Positions 32,426 to 41,350 of a DNA stretch of 64,000 nt are shown in pieces; the first letter of the stretch is position 1, and every line of letters starts with the position of its first letter. Source of the DNA: Clostridiales bacterium. GTDB lineage: Bacteria > Bacillota > Clostridia > Christensenellales > Pumilibacteraceae. A program made the position numbers and the translations under genes. Under the pieces are notes generated by a model. That model saw nothing but the letters and a program-made list of their open reading frames with translations. It ran no database searches and was not told the origin of the DNA. The stretch is from NCBI GenBank assembly GCA_029055565.1, contig JAIDCZ010000007.1, forward strand, positions 1-64,000, in the 5' to 3' direction.

Positions 32426-33724
32426 ATGTCGATGAATAATTACTTTATCTATACGTATGGTTGTCAAATGAACGTCCACGAATCGGAAAAGCTCGCCGGC
32501 ATATTGCAGTCGCGCGGGTATTTGCCGTGCCAAAGCGTGGAGGATGCGGACGTAATAGTGCTTAACACGTGCTGTGTACGCGAAACCGCCGAAACCAAGG
32601 TGTACGGACATTTGGGCAGAATTAAAAGCCAAAAGAAGCAAGGCGCTATTATAGCCGTTTGCGGTTGTATGACTCAGCAACCCAACGCGGCTGAAAAACT
32701 GGTCAAGCGTTGTCCGTTTGTAAATATAGTTATAGGCACGTTCAATCAGCCGCGACTGGGCGATTATTTGGATAGGTTTATTCAAACCGGCACGCGCGTT
32801 ATAGAGGTGTGGGCGTCCGAAAAAGACGGTGATTGCGCGGAAAACTCTTCGCCGGTGCGTTCGTCCGGCATCAACGCGTGGGTCAATATTATGTACGGCT
32901 GTAACAACTTTTGCACGTACTGCATAGTTCCGTACGTTCGCGGCAGAGAGCGTTGCCGCCCGATAGACGATATTATTGCAGACGTAGACAAGCTGTTGAG
33001 CAACGGCTACAAGCAAATTACGTTGCTCGGCCAAAACGTGAATTCGTATAATTATCAAGGCAAAACGTTTACAGATTTGTTGAAGGAGCTTGAAAGCGAT
33101 ACCAAGTATCGGCTCAAGTTTATGACGTCGCATCCCAAGGATATTTCGCCGGAGCTGGCGCAAATAATATACGACTCAAAGGTTCTCAGTCACAGCTTGC
33201 ATTTGCCGGTTCAAGCTGGTAGCGACCGCATACTGCAAGCCATGAATAGGCATTACACGCGCGACGAGTATTTGAAAAAGATTTCGGCGTTCCGTTCGCT
33301 TATGCCCGATATTGGTTTAAGCTCTGACGTCATGGTAGGATTTCCGACAGAAACCGATGACGATTTTTTGCAGACCTTGGATTTGGTTGAGCGCGTAAAG
33401 TACAACAATTTGTTTATGTTCATTTATTCGCGACGTAGCGGCACGCCCGCCGATTCTATGCCACAGCTCGATTACGACGTTAAGCAGAAGCGTATAGATA
33501 GGCTGATTAAATTCCAGTTTGAAATATCCAAACAACTCGCTTTGGCCGTGGTAGGGCGCACGGCGGAAGTGCTAGTATCCGACAAGGACGGTAACAAGTG
33601 CTACGGAAAGTCGGAAACAGACGCCGCAATAACGTTTGAAAGCGACAGCGCCGAGGTAGGCGACTTCGTGCGCGTAAAAATCGTATCGGCAAAGAATGCC
33701 AATTTAACCGGCGAGGTGGTGTAA
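32426..33724 (+). CDS. miaB: tRNA-2-methylthio-N6-dimethylallyladenosine synthase MiaB
   Basis: Radical SAM methylthiotransferase that converts i6A37 to ms2i6A37 in tRNAs reading UNN codons. The N-terminal MTTase cluster ligands are YTYGCQMN, VLNTCCVRETAE and CGCM; the radical SAM motif is YGCNNFCTYCIVPYVRGRE; a TRAM domain ends the protein (RTAEVLVSDKD...VGDFVRVKI). The start is either the ATG at 32426 or 32432; neither has a Shine-Dalgarno sequence, and TATAAT is immediately upstream. MiaA, which makes the i6A substrate, is encoded three genes downstream after mutS and mutL, the usual Firmicute order. Confidence 0.95.
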   Translation: MSMNNYFIYTYGCQMNVHESEKLAGILQSRGYLPCQSVEDADVIVLNTCCVRETAETKVYGHLGRIKSQKKQGAIIAVCGCMTQQPNAAEKLVKRCPFVNIVIGTFNQPRLGDYLDRFIQTGTRVIEVWASEKDGDCAENSSPVRSSGINAWVNIMYGCNNFCTYCIVPYVRGRERCRPIDDIIADVDKLLSNGYKQITLLGQNVNSYNYQGKTFTDLLKELESDTKYRLKFMTSHPKDISPELAQIIYDSKVLSHSLHLPVQAGSDRILQAMNRHYTRDEYLKKISAFRSLMPDIGLSSDVMVGFPTETDDDFLQTLDLVERVKYNNLFMFIYSRRSGTPADSMPQLDYDVKQKRIDRLIKFQFEISKQLALAVVGRTAEVLVSDKDGNKCYGKSETDAAITFESDSAEVGDFVRVKIVSAKNANLTGEVV

Positions 33725-33725
33725 C

Positions 33726-36305
33726 ATGGCCTTATCACCGATGATGAAGCAGTACCAACAGATTAAAAACGATTATCCGGACACTATTCTTATGTTTAGG
33801 CTGGGTGATTTTTACGAGATGTTTTTCGATGATGCCGTAACCGCGTCGAGGGAGCTTGACCTAACGCTGACCGGTAGGGCTTGCGGCAATAACCAGCGCG
33901 CGCCTATGTGTGGAGTGCCGTATCACGCCGTGCAGACGTACATATCCAAACTGCTCAAAAAGGGTTATAAGGTAGCTATATGCGAGCAGAACGGCACCGA
34001 ACCGATTGACGGCAACAAGATTGTCGAGCGCAACGTTACGCGTATAATAACCGGCGGTACTATTACCGATACGGACAGCTTGAGCGACGACAAAAACAAC
34101 TATCTCATGTCGCTGTATTTGGACGACAGCGGCGTAGGCGCGGTATGGACGGATATTACCACCGCCGAAACGTACAATCACTTTATTCCGTGTCCTGTAA
34201 AGGTCAAGCTTAACGACTTGTTGTTGCGCATAAAGCCGGCGGAGATTATTGCTAACTCCAAAATGATGGAGGAGAGCGTGGAACTTTCCGCAGTTAAGTA
34301 CGGATCGGTATGCACGCTGTCGCAGTATGACGACGCAAAGTTCGATTTCGAAACTGCAAAGAGCACTTTGACCGGCGTTATTGACGAACGAGAATTAAAA
34401 GCGCTTTGCAAAACTCCCGCATGCGTTTGCGCCGAGGGCGCGCTGATAGCGTACGTACGGCACAACCAGTTCCGCAACGACGTAAACATAGGCAGTAGCG
34501 AAAACTACGAGTCGGCGGCTTACGTGGATATTGACGCCAATACGGCAAAAACGCTTGAGCTTGTTGAATCGCAAAGCCGAAAACGTGGCACTACGTTGCG
34601 CGATATTATTAACAAAACTTGCACGCCGATGGGCGACAGACAACTGCAAAAATGGATTTTGCGCCCGCTGTGCAACAAGGCCGAAATAGATAGGCGACTG
34701 GATGCGGTCGACGCGTTGTATAGCGATACGATATTGCGCGAACGTTTGCGTTCTTCGCTGTCCCAAGTTAAGGACGTAGTGCGCATATCAGCCAACCTCG
34801 CTCTCGGTGAAATCAAGCCCAAGGACGTAACGGCGCTTAACGTGTCGTTCCATGCACTGCCCGAAATCAAGTCTGCACTCGAGCAAGCGCGTGCCGCTAT
34901 GCTGTGCGAAGTAAACGACAGATTGACCGTTATGTCTGACTTGACCGATTTGATAGATCGTGCCGTAGTTGTGCCCGAGGACGCCGACAAAAAAGAGGAA
35001 ACGTACGTTATAAAAATGGGCTACGATTCCGTACTTGACGAATATCGCACGCTCGTCAGCAGTTCGCGCAAGTTTATTGCGCAGATGGAAGCCGCCGAGC
35101 GCGAAAAAACTCAAATAAAAAATCTGCGTATTTCGTACAACCGACTTTTCGGGTACTTTATAGAGGTGCCACGCCAATTCGATTCCATGGTGCCGCAAAA
35201 CTACCAGCGCAGACAAACGGTTGCCAATGCCGAGAGGTATATTACCAACGAGCTGAAGGAGCTGGAATACAAGGTTCTCAACGCCGCTGACCTTGCGGAA
35301 AAGCGGGAAAAGGAATTGTACGCCCAAGTGCTGGCTACGCTTAGGACTAAGTGTCCGATTATTAACGGACTGGGCAAGGCTATAGCCGATTTGGACTGCT
35401 TGGTATCGCTTGCAACGGTTGCAAAGCGCAACGGCTACTGCCGTCCGCAAATAACGACCGACGGTGAAATAGTTATAGCCGAGGGCAGACATCCGGTTGC
35501 AGAAACGCTTCCGTCCGACGAGCTGTTCGTGCCCAACAACACGGCTATGAACAAAAGCGATGCCAAGATTATGCTTATTACCGGTCCAAATATGGCTGGT
35601 AAAAGCTTGTATATGCGCCAAGTCGCGCTAATTACGGTGCTCGCGCATATGGGCTCGTTCGTGCCGGCTAAGTCGGCTAATATCGGACTCGTAGACAAGG
35701 TGTTTACTCGTGTCGGCGCCAGCGATGATCTGTCTACCGGCCGAAGCACGTTTATGGTGGAAATGACTGAGGTAGCGTCCATACTGGAAAACGCCACCGA
35801 CGACAGCCTTATTCTTTTTGACGAAATAGGCAGAGGTACTTCCACGTACGACGGACTAAGCATTGCTTGGGCTGTTATAGAACACATGTCGCAAAAGTAC
35901 AATGCCAAAATATTATTTTCCACACACTTCCACGAGCTTACCGAGCTTGAAGGGAGCATAGTCGGGCTTAAAAACTACAAGTTCACGGCCAAGGAAGCTG
36001 ACGGCAATATCAAGTTCGTGCGCAAAATTATGCGCGGCAGTGCCAACAAAAGCTTCGGCATAGAGGTGTCCGCGCTTGCCGGACTTCCGCAAACCGTGCT
36101 AGACAGAGCGAAACAACTGTTGTCGCAACTGATAAACGCGGACATAGCGCACAAGGCAAACGATACGCGCCAGCTTTCGCTGTTCGACAACGCTATGCAG
36201 TACGACGAGGTTATTCGCATACTCAGGGATATAGATGTAAACAATATTACGCCGCGCCACGCGCTTGATATACTTTGCGACCTAAAGGAAAAATTGCATA
36301 AATGA
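33726..36305 (+). CDS. mutS: DNA mismatch repair protein MutS
   Basis: Recognises mismatches and small loops. The N-terminal mismatch-binding domain has LMFRLGDFYEMFFDDA, including the Phe/Glu wedge (F-x-E type GDFYEMF). The ATPase has Walker A ITGPNMAGKSLYMRQ and Walker B SLILFDEIGRGTSTYDG, then FSTHFHELTELE. 859 residues is normal. The start follows GAGGTGGTG directly after miaB, and the end overlaps mutL by 4 bases (ATGA). Confidence 0.97.
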   Translation: MALSPMMKQYQQIKNDYPDTILMFRLGDFYEMFFDDAVTASRELDLTLTGRACGNNQRAPMCGVPYHAVQTYISKLLKKGYKVAICEQNGTEPIDGNKIVERNVTRIITGGTITDTDSLSDDKNNYLMSLYLDDSGVGAVWTDITTAETYNHFIPCPVKVKLNDLLLRIKPAEIIANSKMMEESVELSAVKYGSVCTLSQYDDAKFDFETAKSTLTGVIDERELKALCKTPACVCAEGALIAYVRHNQFRNDVNIGSSENYESAAYVDIDANTAKTLELVESQSRKRGTTLRDIINKTCTPMGDRQLQKWILRPLCNKAEIDRRLDAVDALYSDTILRERLRSSLSQVKDVVRISANLALGEIKPKDVTALNVSFHALPEIKSALEQARAAMLCEVNDRLTVMSDLTDLIDRAVVVPEDADKKEETYVIKMGYDSVLDEYRTLVSSSRKFIAQMEAAEREKTQIKNLRISYNRLFGYFIEVPRQFDSMVPQNYQRRQTVANAERYITNELKELEYKVLNAADLAEKREKELYAQVLATLRTKCPIINGLGKAIADLDCLVSLATVAKRNGYCRPQITTDGEIVIAEGRHPVAETLPSDELFVPNNTAMNKSDAKIMLITGPNMAGKSLYMRQVALITVLAHMGSFVPAKSANIGLVDKVFTRVGASDDLSTGRSTFMVEMTEVASILENATDDSLILFDEIGRGTSTYDGLSIAWAVIEHMSQKYNAKILFSTHFHELTELEGSIVGLKNYKFTAKEADGNIKFVRKIMRGSANKSFGIEVSALAGLPQTVLDRAKQLLSQLINADIAHKANDTRQLSLFDNAMQYDEVIRILRDIDVNNITPRHALDILCDLKEKLHK

Positions 36306-38158
36306 AAATTAACAAGCTTCCCAGTGAAATATTCAATAGAATAGCCGCGGGCGAGGTGGTGGAAAGTCCCGCGTCAATAGTGAAAGAGCTTGCGGAAAAC
36401 GCTATAGACGCAGGCGCGACGGAAATTTGCGTGTCCGTTCGCGGTGGTGGCATTGACAAGATTTCCATTACCGACAACGGTTGCGGCATAGATTTTGACG
36501 ATATGCCTACGGCGTTTTTGCCGCACGCGACGAGCAAGATAAAGAATCTTGACGACTTGGACACCATAAGCACGCTCGGCTTTCGCGGTGAAGCCTTGCC
36601 GAGTATCGGCGCGGTTGCCGACGTAACTATGATTTCGCGCACGGCAAACAGCGAAATAGGCGGTAAAATAGTGTACAAAGGCGGCAGACTTATATCACAC
36701 GAGGAATGCGGCACGGGCCTTGGCACCACCGTGACGGTAGAGAATCTGTTTGAACATATCCCCGCAAGAAAAAAGTTTTTGGCTAAGCCGTCGCGCGAGG
36801 AAACCAAAATATTCACGCTTATCGAGCACTTGGTTCTTTCCAATCCGGACATAGTGTTCAAGTTCGATAGCGAAACCAAGCACTTTTCTTCGCCGGGCGA
36901 GGGACTTAAAAGCGCGGTGTTTGCAGTCTATGGCGACGCGGTGCTAAAAAACACTGTGGAAGTAAATTTAACCGAAACGCCGGTTACCGTAACCGGTTTC
37001 ACATGCTTACCTACGTACACTAAACCGTCGCGTAATTATCAAAATATAATTATTAACGGACGTTACGTGGAAAGCGTTGATATACAGTACGCTGTGTATT
37101 CGGTATATTCCGCGTATCTAATGAAGCGACAGTACCCGCTGTTCGTTTTGCATATTACGATGCCGTACGATATGGTGGACGTAAACGTGCATCCGAGCAA
37201 AATGCAAGTTAAATTTGCCGATACGACCAAGATTAAGTCTATAGTTGCTCGCGCAGTAAAGAATGCCGTCATGCCGCGGCTTACCGAGCCTAAAAAGCTC
37301 GATTTGATGGACGACGACTTTAAGGACGACTACAAATCGAGCGGCAACGAACAGTACGGCAAGTCGTCGCACAATCTGTTTAAGTCATTTTTTCAATCCG
37401 TTCCATCGCAACCGTCTACACCGCAAGCCGCGGATTTAGGCACTTTTGGGCCAGTGGGGAGCGGTGCGGATAATTTTGAGGACGAAGTTGAAAGCAAGCC
37501 GACGACTACGCAGACTATTGATTCATACACCGATTTATACGAGCCGGTTGCCGACTTTACGCAAAAACAGCAAGTTTTTGCACCGGCGGAATGCACTTGC
37601 ATAGGCAAGCTTTTCAACACGTATTTGATTTTGGAGCGTGGGGATTTGTGCTATTTTATCGATCAGCATGCCGCGCACGAAAAGCTGTTGTACGACAAGC
37701 TGTTAAAGAAATACGAGGAGAAGCGCTTGCAAACCCAGCCGTTAATGATACCGTTCGTATTTGACGTTTCGGCTGCCGACGCCGAGCTTCTGAGTGAAAA
37801 TACGAAGTTATTGGAAGATTGCGGTTTTGGTATATCTCCGTTTGGGGAATATACTTTTACGCTGTCGTATTTGCCGTACGAATGTGTTGGGATAGATTTG
37901 CAGCTGTTCGTTTCCGACATGCTGGCTCTTATCAATTCGCGCGAAAAAAGTCCTATGATTATGAAGGAGCGGCTTATGCAAGCGGCGTGTAAAGCGGCGG
38001 TCAAGGGTGAGATAGACGATTTAAATCAATCGGAAATCGACGCGCTTCTCGACGAAATGACTGCGCGCAACATAACGCTGTTTTGTCCGCACGGCAGACC
38101 TATAGTAATAGGCTTTACCAAAAAGGAGATAGAAAAGTGGTTCAAGCGCATCGTATAA
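36302..38158 (+). CDS. mutL: DNA mismatch repair protein MutL
   Basis: GHKL ATPase that links MutS to strand removal. The N-terminal motifs are AAGEVVESPASIVKELAENAIDAGAT, DNGCGI, and TSKI...GFRGEAL. A linker of low complexity separates the C-terminal domain, which has DQHAAHEKLLYD, close to the metal-binding endonuclease motif DQHAx2Ex4E but with Asp in the last position, plus ACKAAVKG and FCPHGRP, all marks of an endonuclease-type MutL. This is expected where MutH is absent. 618 residues is normal. It overlaps miaA by 22 bases. Confidence 0.96.
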   Translation: MKINKLPSEIFNRIAAGEVVESPASIVKELAENAIDAGATEICVSVRGGGIDKISITDNGCGIDFDDMPTAFLPHATSKIKNLDDLDTISTLGFRGEALPSIGAVADVTMISRTANSEIGGKIVYKGGRLISHEECGTGLGTTVTVENLFEHIPARKKFLAKPSREETKIFTLIEHLVLSNPDIVFKFDSETKHFSSPGEGLKSAVFAVYGDAVLKNTVEVNLTETPVTVTGFTCLPTYTKPSRNYQNIIINGRYVESVDIQYAVYSVYSAYLMKRQYPLFVLHITMPYDMVDVNVHPSKMQVKFADTTKIKSIVARAVKNAVMPRLTEPKKLDLMDDDFKDDYKSSGNEQYGKSSHNLFKSFFQSVPSQPSTPQAADLGTFGPVGSGADNFEDEVESKPTTTQTIDSYTDLYEPVADFTQKQQVFAPAECTCIGKLFNTYLILERGDLCYFIDQHAAHEKLLYDKLLKKYEEKRLQTQPLMIPFVFDVSAADAELLSENTKLLEDCGFGISPFGEYTFTLSYLPYECVGIDLQLFVSDMLALINSREKSPMIMKERLMQAACKAAVKGEIDDLNQSEIDALLDEMTARNITLFCPHGRPIVIGFTKKEIEKWFKRIV

Positions 38159-39045
38159 AAGCGCTTGCATTGGTTGGTTGCACAGCCGTCGGAAAGTCCG
38201 CTACCGCGCTTAAGCTGGCCAAGCAATTCGGCGGTGAGATAATCGGCGCCGATTCAATGCAGATATACCGTGGATTCGATATCGGCACCGGCAAGCTGAC
38301 TAAAGCCGAGTGCGACGGCGTTGTGCATAAAATGATAGATATTGCTGACGGTGACGCCGATTTTTCGGTCGGGGAGTACGTAAATCTTGCCAAGTCGGAA
38401 ATAGAGCGAACTCATAACGCCGGAAAGTTGCCTATTATAGTCGGCGGTACGGGATTGTATGTGTACTCGTTGCTGTCCGGTTGTAACTTTGCAGACGCGC
38501 CCAAAGACGACAACGTTCGTACTGCGCTCAAGTTGATAGCACACTTTTTCGGTTCTAAGGCATTGCATCGTATGCTTACGCATATAGACCAAGAGTCGGC
38601 GGCAAAAATTTCGGCTAACGACTGCAAGCGCGTAATAAGAGCGCTGGAAATATTTTGTCTGCGCGGCCAAACCAAGTCGGAATCGGTTGCGCAAGAAAAA
38701 CCTTACGACGACTTGACTATAGTGCTTACGCTTCCGCGCGATATGCTGTACGACAAAATAAATAGGCGCGTACACGCTATGTTCGACGACGGACTTGTAG
38801 CTGAAGTAAAATCGCTACTTCAATACAAAAATCACACGTCTATGCAAGCGCTTGGGTATAAGCAAGTAGCCGCGGATATAGACGCGCCGCGCGAGGCGTT
38901 GGAACAGATTACAGCGCAAAAAACGCGCAACTACGCCAAACGCCAAATGACGTACTTTAACGGAATGAAGTTAAACAAAGTATTTATCGACGCGCGCGAC
39001 TACGATAGCGTTCAACATGCCGTCGAAAATTTTTTGGAGAATTGA
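38137..39045 (+). CDS. miaA: tRNA dimethylallyltransferase MiaA
   Basis: Adds the dimethylallyl group to A37 of tRNAs, the step before MiaB. P-loop LVGCTAVGKSATALKLA, then IIGADSMQIYRGFDIGTGK and PIIVGGTGLYVYSL, match the family; KTRNYAKRQMTYFNG near the C-terminus is the RNA-binding signature. The GTG at 38137 is chosen: AAAAGGAG lies 8 bases upstream, it gives the normal 302 residues, and the track start at 38083 lies far inside mutL. Confidence 0.95.
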   Translation: MVQAHRIKALALVGCTAVGKSATALKLAKQFGGEIIGADSMQIYRGFDIGTGKLTKAECDGVVHKMIDIADGDADFSVGEYVNLAKSEIERTHNAGKLPIIVGGTGLYVYSLLSGCNFADAPKDDNVRTALKLIAHFFGSKALHRMLTHIDQESAAKISANDCKRVIRALEIFCLRGQTKSESVAQEKPYDDLTIVLTLPRDMLYDKINRRVHAMFDDGLVAEVKSLLQYKNHTSMQALGYKQVAADIDAPREALEQITAQKTRNYAKRQMTYFNGMKLNKVFIDARDYDSVQHAVENFLEN

Positions 39046-39048
39046 ATT

Positions 39049-40254
39049 ATGAACAAGCTGATAGATCAAGCAATAACGAGTCTTGCCGACGTTTTTAAGC
39101 GCGTGGACGGCGTTGCGCTTGACAATCAAAAAAAGGTGCTCGACGCGTTTATAAAAAACAGAATAGCACTAAGGCACTTTGCGCCCACTTCGGGCTACGG
39201 CTATGACGATGTAGGTCGGGACACGCTTAACAAACTTTATGCAGACGTATTCGGTACGGAGGATGCCATAGTTTCGCCGCTTATAGCGTCCGGCACGCAC
39301 GCGTTGACTATTGCGCTGTTTGGGTTGCTTCGTCCAAAACAAACGCTGCTGTGCGCTACCGGCAAGCCTTACGATACGCTTAACGACGTTATTTTCGGCG
39401 ACGGAATAGGGTCTTTAAAGGACTTTAACGTCAAGTGCGAGATTGTGTCGCTCAAAAACGGATTGCCCGATTTAGAGGCAATTAAAGCCAAAATACAGCA
39501 AGTAAAGCCGAACGTCGTGGCATTGCAACGCTCGCGTGGCTACGATATGCGGCCGGCGCTGTCCGTAAATCAGATACGCGAAATTACGGATATAGCCAAG
39601 GCTTACGGCTGTACCGTAATGGTTGACAACTGCTACGGCGAGTTTACCGAAAGGACGGAGCCGTCGTTTGCCGACGTTTTGGTCGGTTCGCTTATTAAAA
39701 ACCCCGGTGGCGGCATTGCGCCGACCGGCGGGTATATTTGCGGCACTACTAAGGCTATCAGTCAGATAGAAGGGCGGTTCACTTCGCCGTCTATCGGCAA
39801 GGAAGTAGGGTCATATGCGGGCGACTACCGCTTGTTTTATCAAGGCTTGTTTTTGGCGCCGCACGTCACCGCACAGAGCATCAAAACGGCGTTGCTGTTT
39901 TCGGAAGTGTTTACGCAGCTCGGCTACCAAACTATGCCTAAGCCGACCGACTGTATTGACGATATAATTTGTTCTGTCAACTTTAACGACGAGCAAAAGC
40001 TTATTGACTTTTGCAAGACTATTCAGTCTGTATCGCCGGTGGACAGCTTTGCTTCGCCCGAGCCGTGGGATATGCCGGGGTACAACGATAAGGTAATTAT
40101 GGCGGCCGGCGCATTCGTTCAAGGCTCGTCAATCGAGCTGTCGTGCGACGCACCCATTCGTCCGCCGTATACGGCGTACTTCCAAGGCGGACTTACCTTT
40201 GAGCATGGTGTTTTGGCGCTGGAGGCTTGCCTTAAGGCACTTGGCGTAAATTAG
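39049..40254 (+). CDS. Methionine gamma-lyase family (YnbB-like) PLP protein
   Basis: A PLP-dependent enzyme of the so-called aluminium-resistance/methionine gamma-lyase family (YnbB in Bacillus). HFAPTSGYGYDDVGRDTLN at the N-terminus, MVDNCYGEFTERTEPS (PLP-contacting Asp) and DVLVGSLIKNPGGGIAPTGGY, with the probable Schiff-base lysine in SLIKNPGG, are diagnostic. The physiological reaction is not established. The gene lies 3 bases after miaA; the hfq usually found in this region is absent. 401 residues is normal. Confidence 0.9.
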   Translation: MNKLIDQAITSLADVFKRVDGVALDNQKKVLDAFIKNRIALRHFAPTSGYGYDDVGRDTLNKLYADVFGTEDAIVSPLIASGTHALTIALFGLLRPKQTLLCATGKPYDTLNDVIFGDGIGSLKDFNVKCEIVSLKNGLPDLEAIKAKIQQVKPNVVALQRSRGYDMRPALSVNQIREITDIAKAYGCTVMVDNCYGEFTERTEPSFADVLVGSLIKNPGGGIAPTGGYICGTTKAISQIEGRFTSPSIGKEVGSYAGDYRLFYQGLFLAPHVTAQSIKTALLFSEVFTQLGYQTMPKPTDCIDDIICSVNFNDEQKLIDFCKTIQSVSPVDSFASPEPWDMPGYNDKVIMAAGAFVQGSSIELSCDAPIRPPYTAYFQGGLTFEHGVLALEACLKALGVN

Positions 40255-40334
40255 CATAATAATTTTCGAAATGCATAAGCTTCTCGTTTTATGGACAGAA
40301 GTTCTATTTTGTACCGTAAAATGTTAAAGAATTA

Positions 40335-40363
40335 TTGCACAAACCGATCTTTTGTGATATAAT
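40335..40363 (+). promoter_or_regulatory. Predicted sigma-A promoter of the HIT gene
   Basis: TTGCAC, 17 bases, perfect TATAAT. The predicted start near 40370 lies inside the palindrome at 40367-40388. Confidence 0.75.
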
Positions 40364-40366
40364 GTA

Positions 40367-40388
40367 TTTGCCAATATTTTTTGGCAAA
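40367..40388. promoter_or_regulatory. Perfect palindrome at the predicted transcription start of the HIT gene
   Basis: TTTGCCAA, six bases, TTGGCAAA: perfect 8-bp arms directly downstream of the -10 box, then a T-rich stretch. It could be a repressor operator or, if transcribed, a 5' hairpin. No regulator is assigned. Confidence 0.5.
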
Positions 40389-40429
40389 TTTTGTTGTGTT
40401 AAAAATTCCATTTCGAGAGGTAAACGCAC

Positions 40430-40777
40430 GTGGACGATTGCATTTTTTGTAAGATAATAAAAGGCGAAATTCCCGCGAAAAAGTTTTACGAGGACGAGCT
40501 GATGGTGGTAATTGCCGATATTGCGCCCAAGGCGAAAAAGCATTATTTGGCAATACCCAAAAAGCATTACAAAAGCTTTACCGATATGACAAGCGAGGAT
40601 GCCGTAAGCCTGGGTGAATGTATTAAAAAGGTGGGCGAGATAGCGCCTTCGCTCGGACTTGAGCGCGGATTCCGTTTTGTTATCAATCAAGGAGAGGACG
40701 GAATGCAAACCGTTCCGCATTTGCATATGCACCTTTTGGGCGGGCAAAAGCTGGACGAGCCTAATTACAACAACTAA
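40430..40777 (+). CDS. HIT family nucleotide-binding hydrolase
   Basis: A histidine-triad protein of 115 residues. It starts with the zinc-type DDCIFCKIIKGEIPAKKFYED segment common to HinT, and ends with the triad HLHMHLLGG, in which the middle His attacks phosphoramidates. It probably hydrolyses nucleoside phosphoramidates such as adenylated lysine; physiological function in bacteria is vague. The start appears to be GTG (40430), since the family begins with a Cys-containing segment at this distance. It heads a cluster that continues into the two Spo0A_C-like genes. Confidence 0.93.
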   Translation: MDDCIFCKIIKGEIPAKKFYEDELMVVIADIAPKAKKHYLAIPKKHYKSFTDMTSEDAVSLGECIKKVGEIAPSLGLERGFRFVINQGEDGMQTVPHLHMHLLGGQKLDEPNYNN

Positions 40778-40780
40778 GTT

Positions 40781-41350
40781 ATGGCCGAAAAATCCAAAAG
40801 CAAGCTTACGGCTGTTACGCCGGAGCCGACAGATAAACTTATGCGCAACGCGTACAAGTCCGCAATAGACGACTTCGTATTGAATGTCGACTTAAACGAG
40901 CATGCGCAAGCGTATGAGGAATTGCGCAACAATGCAATATCGGTGTTTAGGCGTGAGTGTTCCGTAATTCTAAACGTGGACAGTCCTACGTATTTATTTC
41001 GCGGCGCGGTTAGGCAAGAGGCTATTAAAACGTATATAATCAAGACTTTGTTGTTTGTAGGTACGCCTCCGACCGGTAACGGACTTGCAGTGCTTGCGCG
41101 GCTTACGGAAATACTTACGTTACATCCGGAGCTTCCTTTGGAGCTCGTTATAGAGGATTTTGCAAAAAGTCATTTTGCAACGGTCGACGCCGTTACGCGC
41201 ATTATTGAAAAGAACTTTAACGTTTACGACAATTACTTTTGCGAAAGAGTTATGGCGCTTACCGGCTCGCACCCTATGACGGCAAAGGACGTGCTTTGCG
41301 ATATCGGCGTGTACGTTCGAGCAAAATATATGAGCCAAGCGAGGGCGTGA
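40781..41350 (+). CDS. Unrecognised protein, possible Spo0A C-terminal-like domain (paralog A)
   Basis: Not recognised by any catalytic motif. From about residue 84 to 185 the pattern (FVGTPPTGNGLAVLARL, IEDFAKSHFATVDAVTRIIEK, HPMTAKDVLCDIG) follows the spacing of the DNA-binding C-terminal domain of Spo0A (IGVPAHIKGYQYL, AKKYNTTPSRVERAIRHAI, PTNSEFIAMVAD). It also aligns with the product of the next gene, so the two are paralogs. Basic residues that contact the 0A box are mostly missing. It starts 3 bases after the HIT stop, without a clear Shine-Dalgarno sequence, and its stop overlaps the next start (TGATG). No membrane segment is seen. The fold assignment is inference from spacing. Confidence 0.65.
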   Translation: MAEKSKSKLTAVTPEPTDKLMRNAYKSAIDDFVLNVDLNEHAQAYEELRNNAISVFRRECSVILNVDSPTYLFRGAVRQEAIKTYIIKTLLFVGTPPTGNGLAVLARLTEILTLHPELPLELVIEDFAKSHFATVDAVTRIIEKNFNVYDNYFCERVMALTGSHPMTAKDVLCDIGVYVRAKYMSQARA

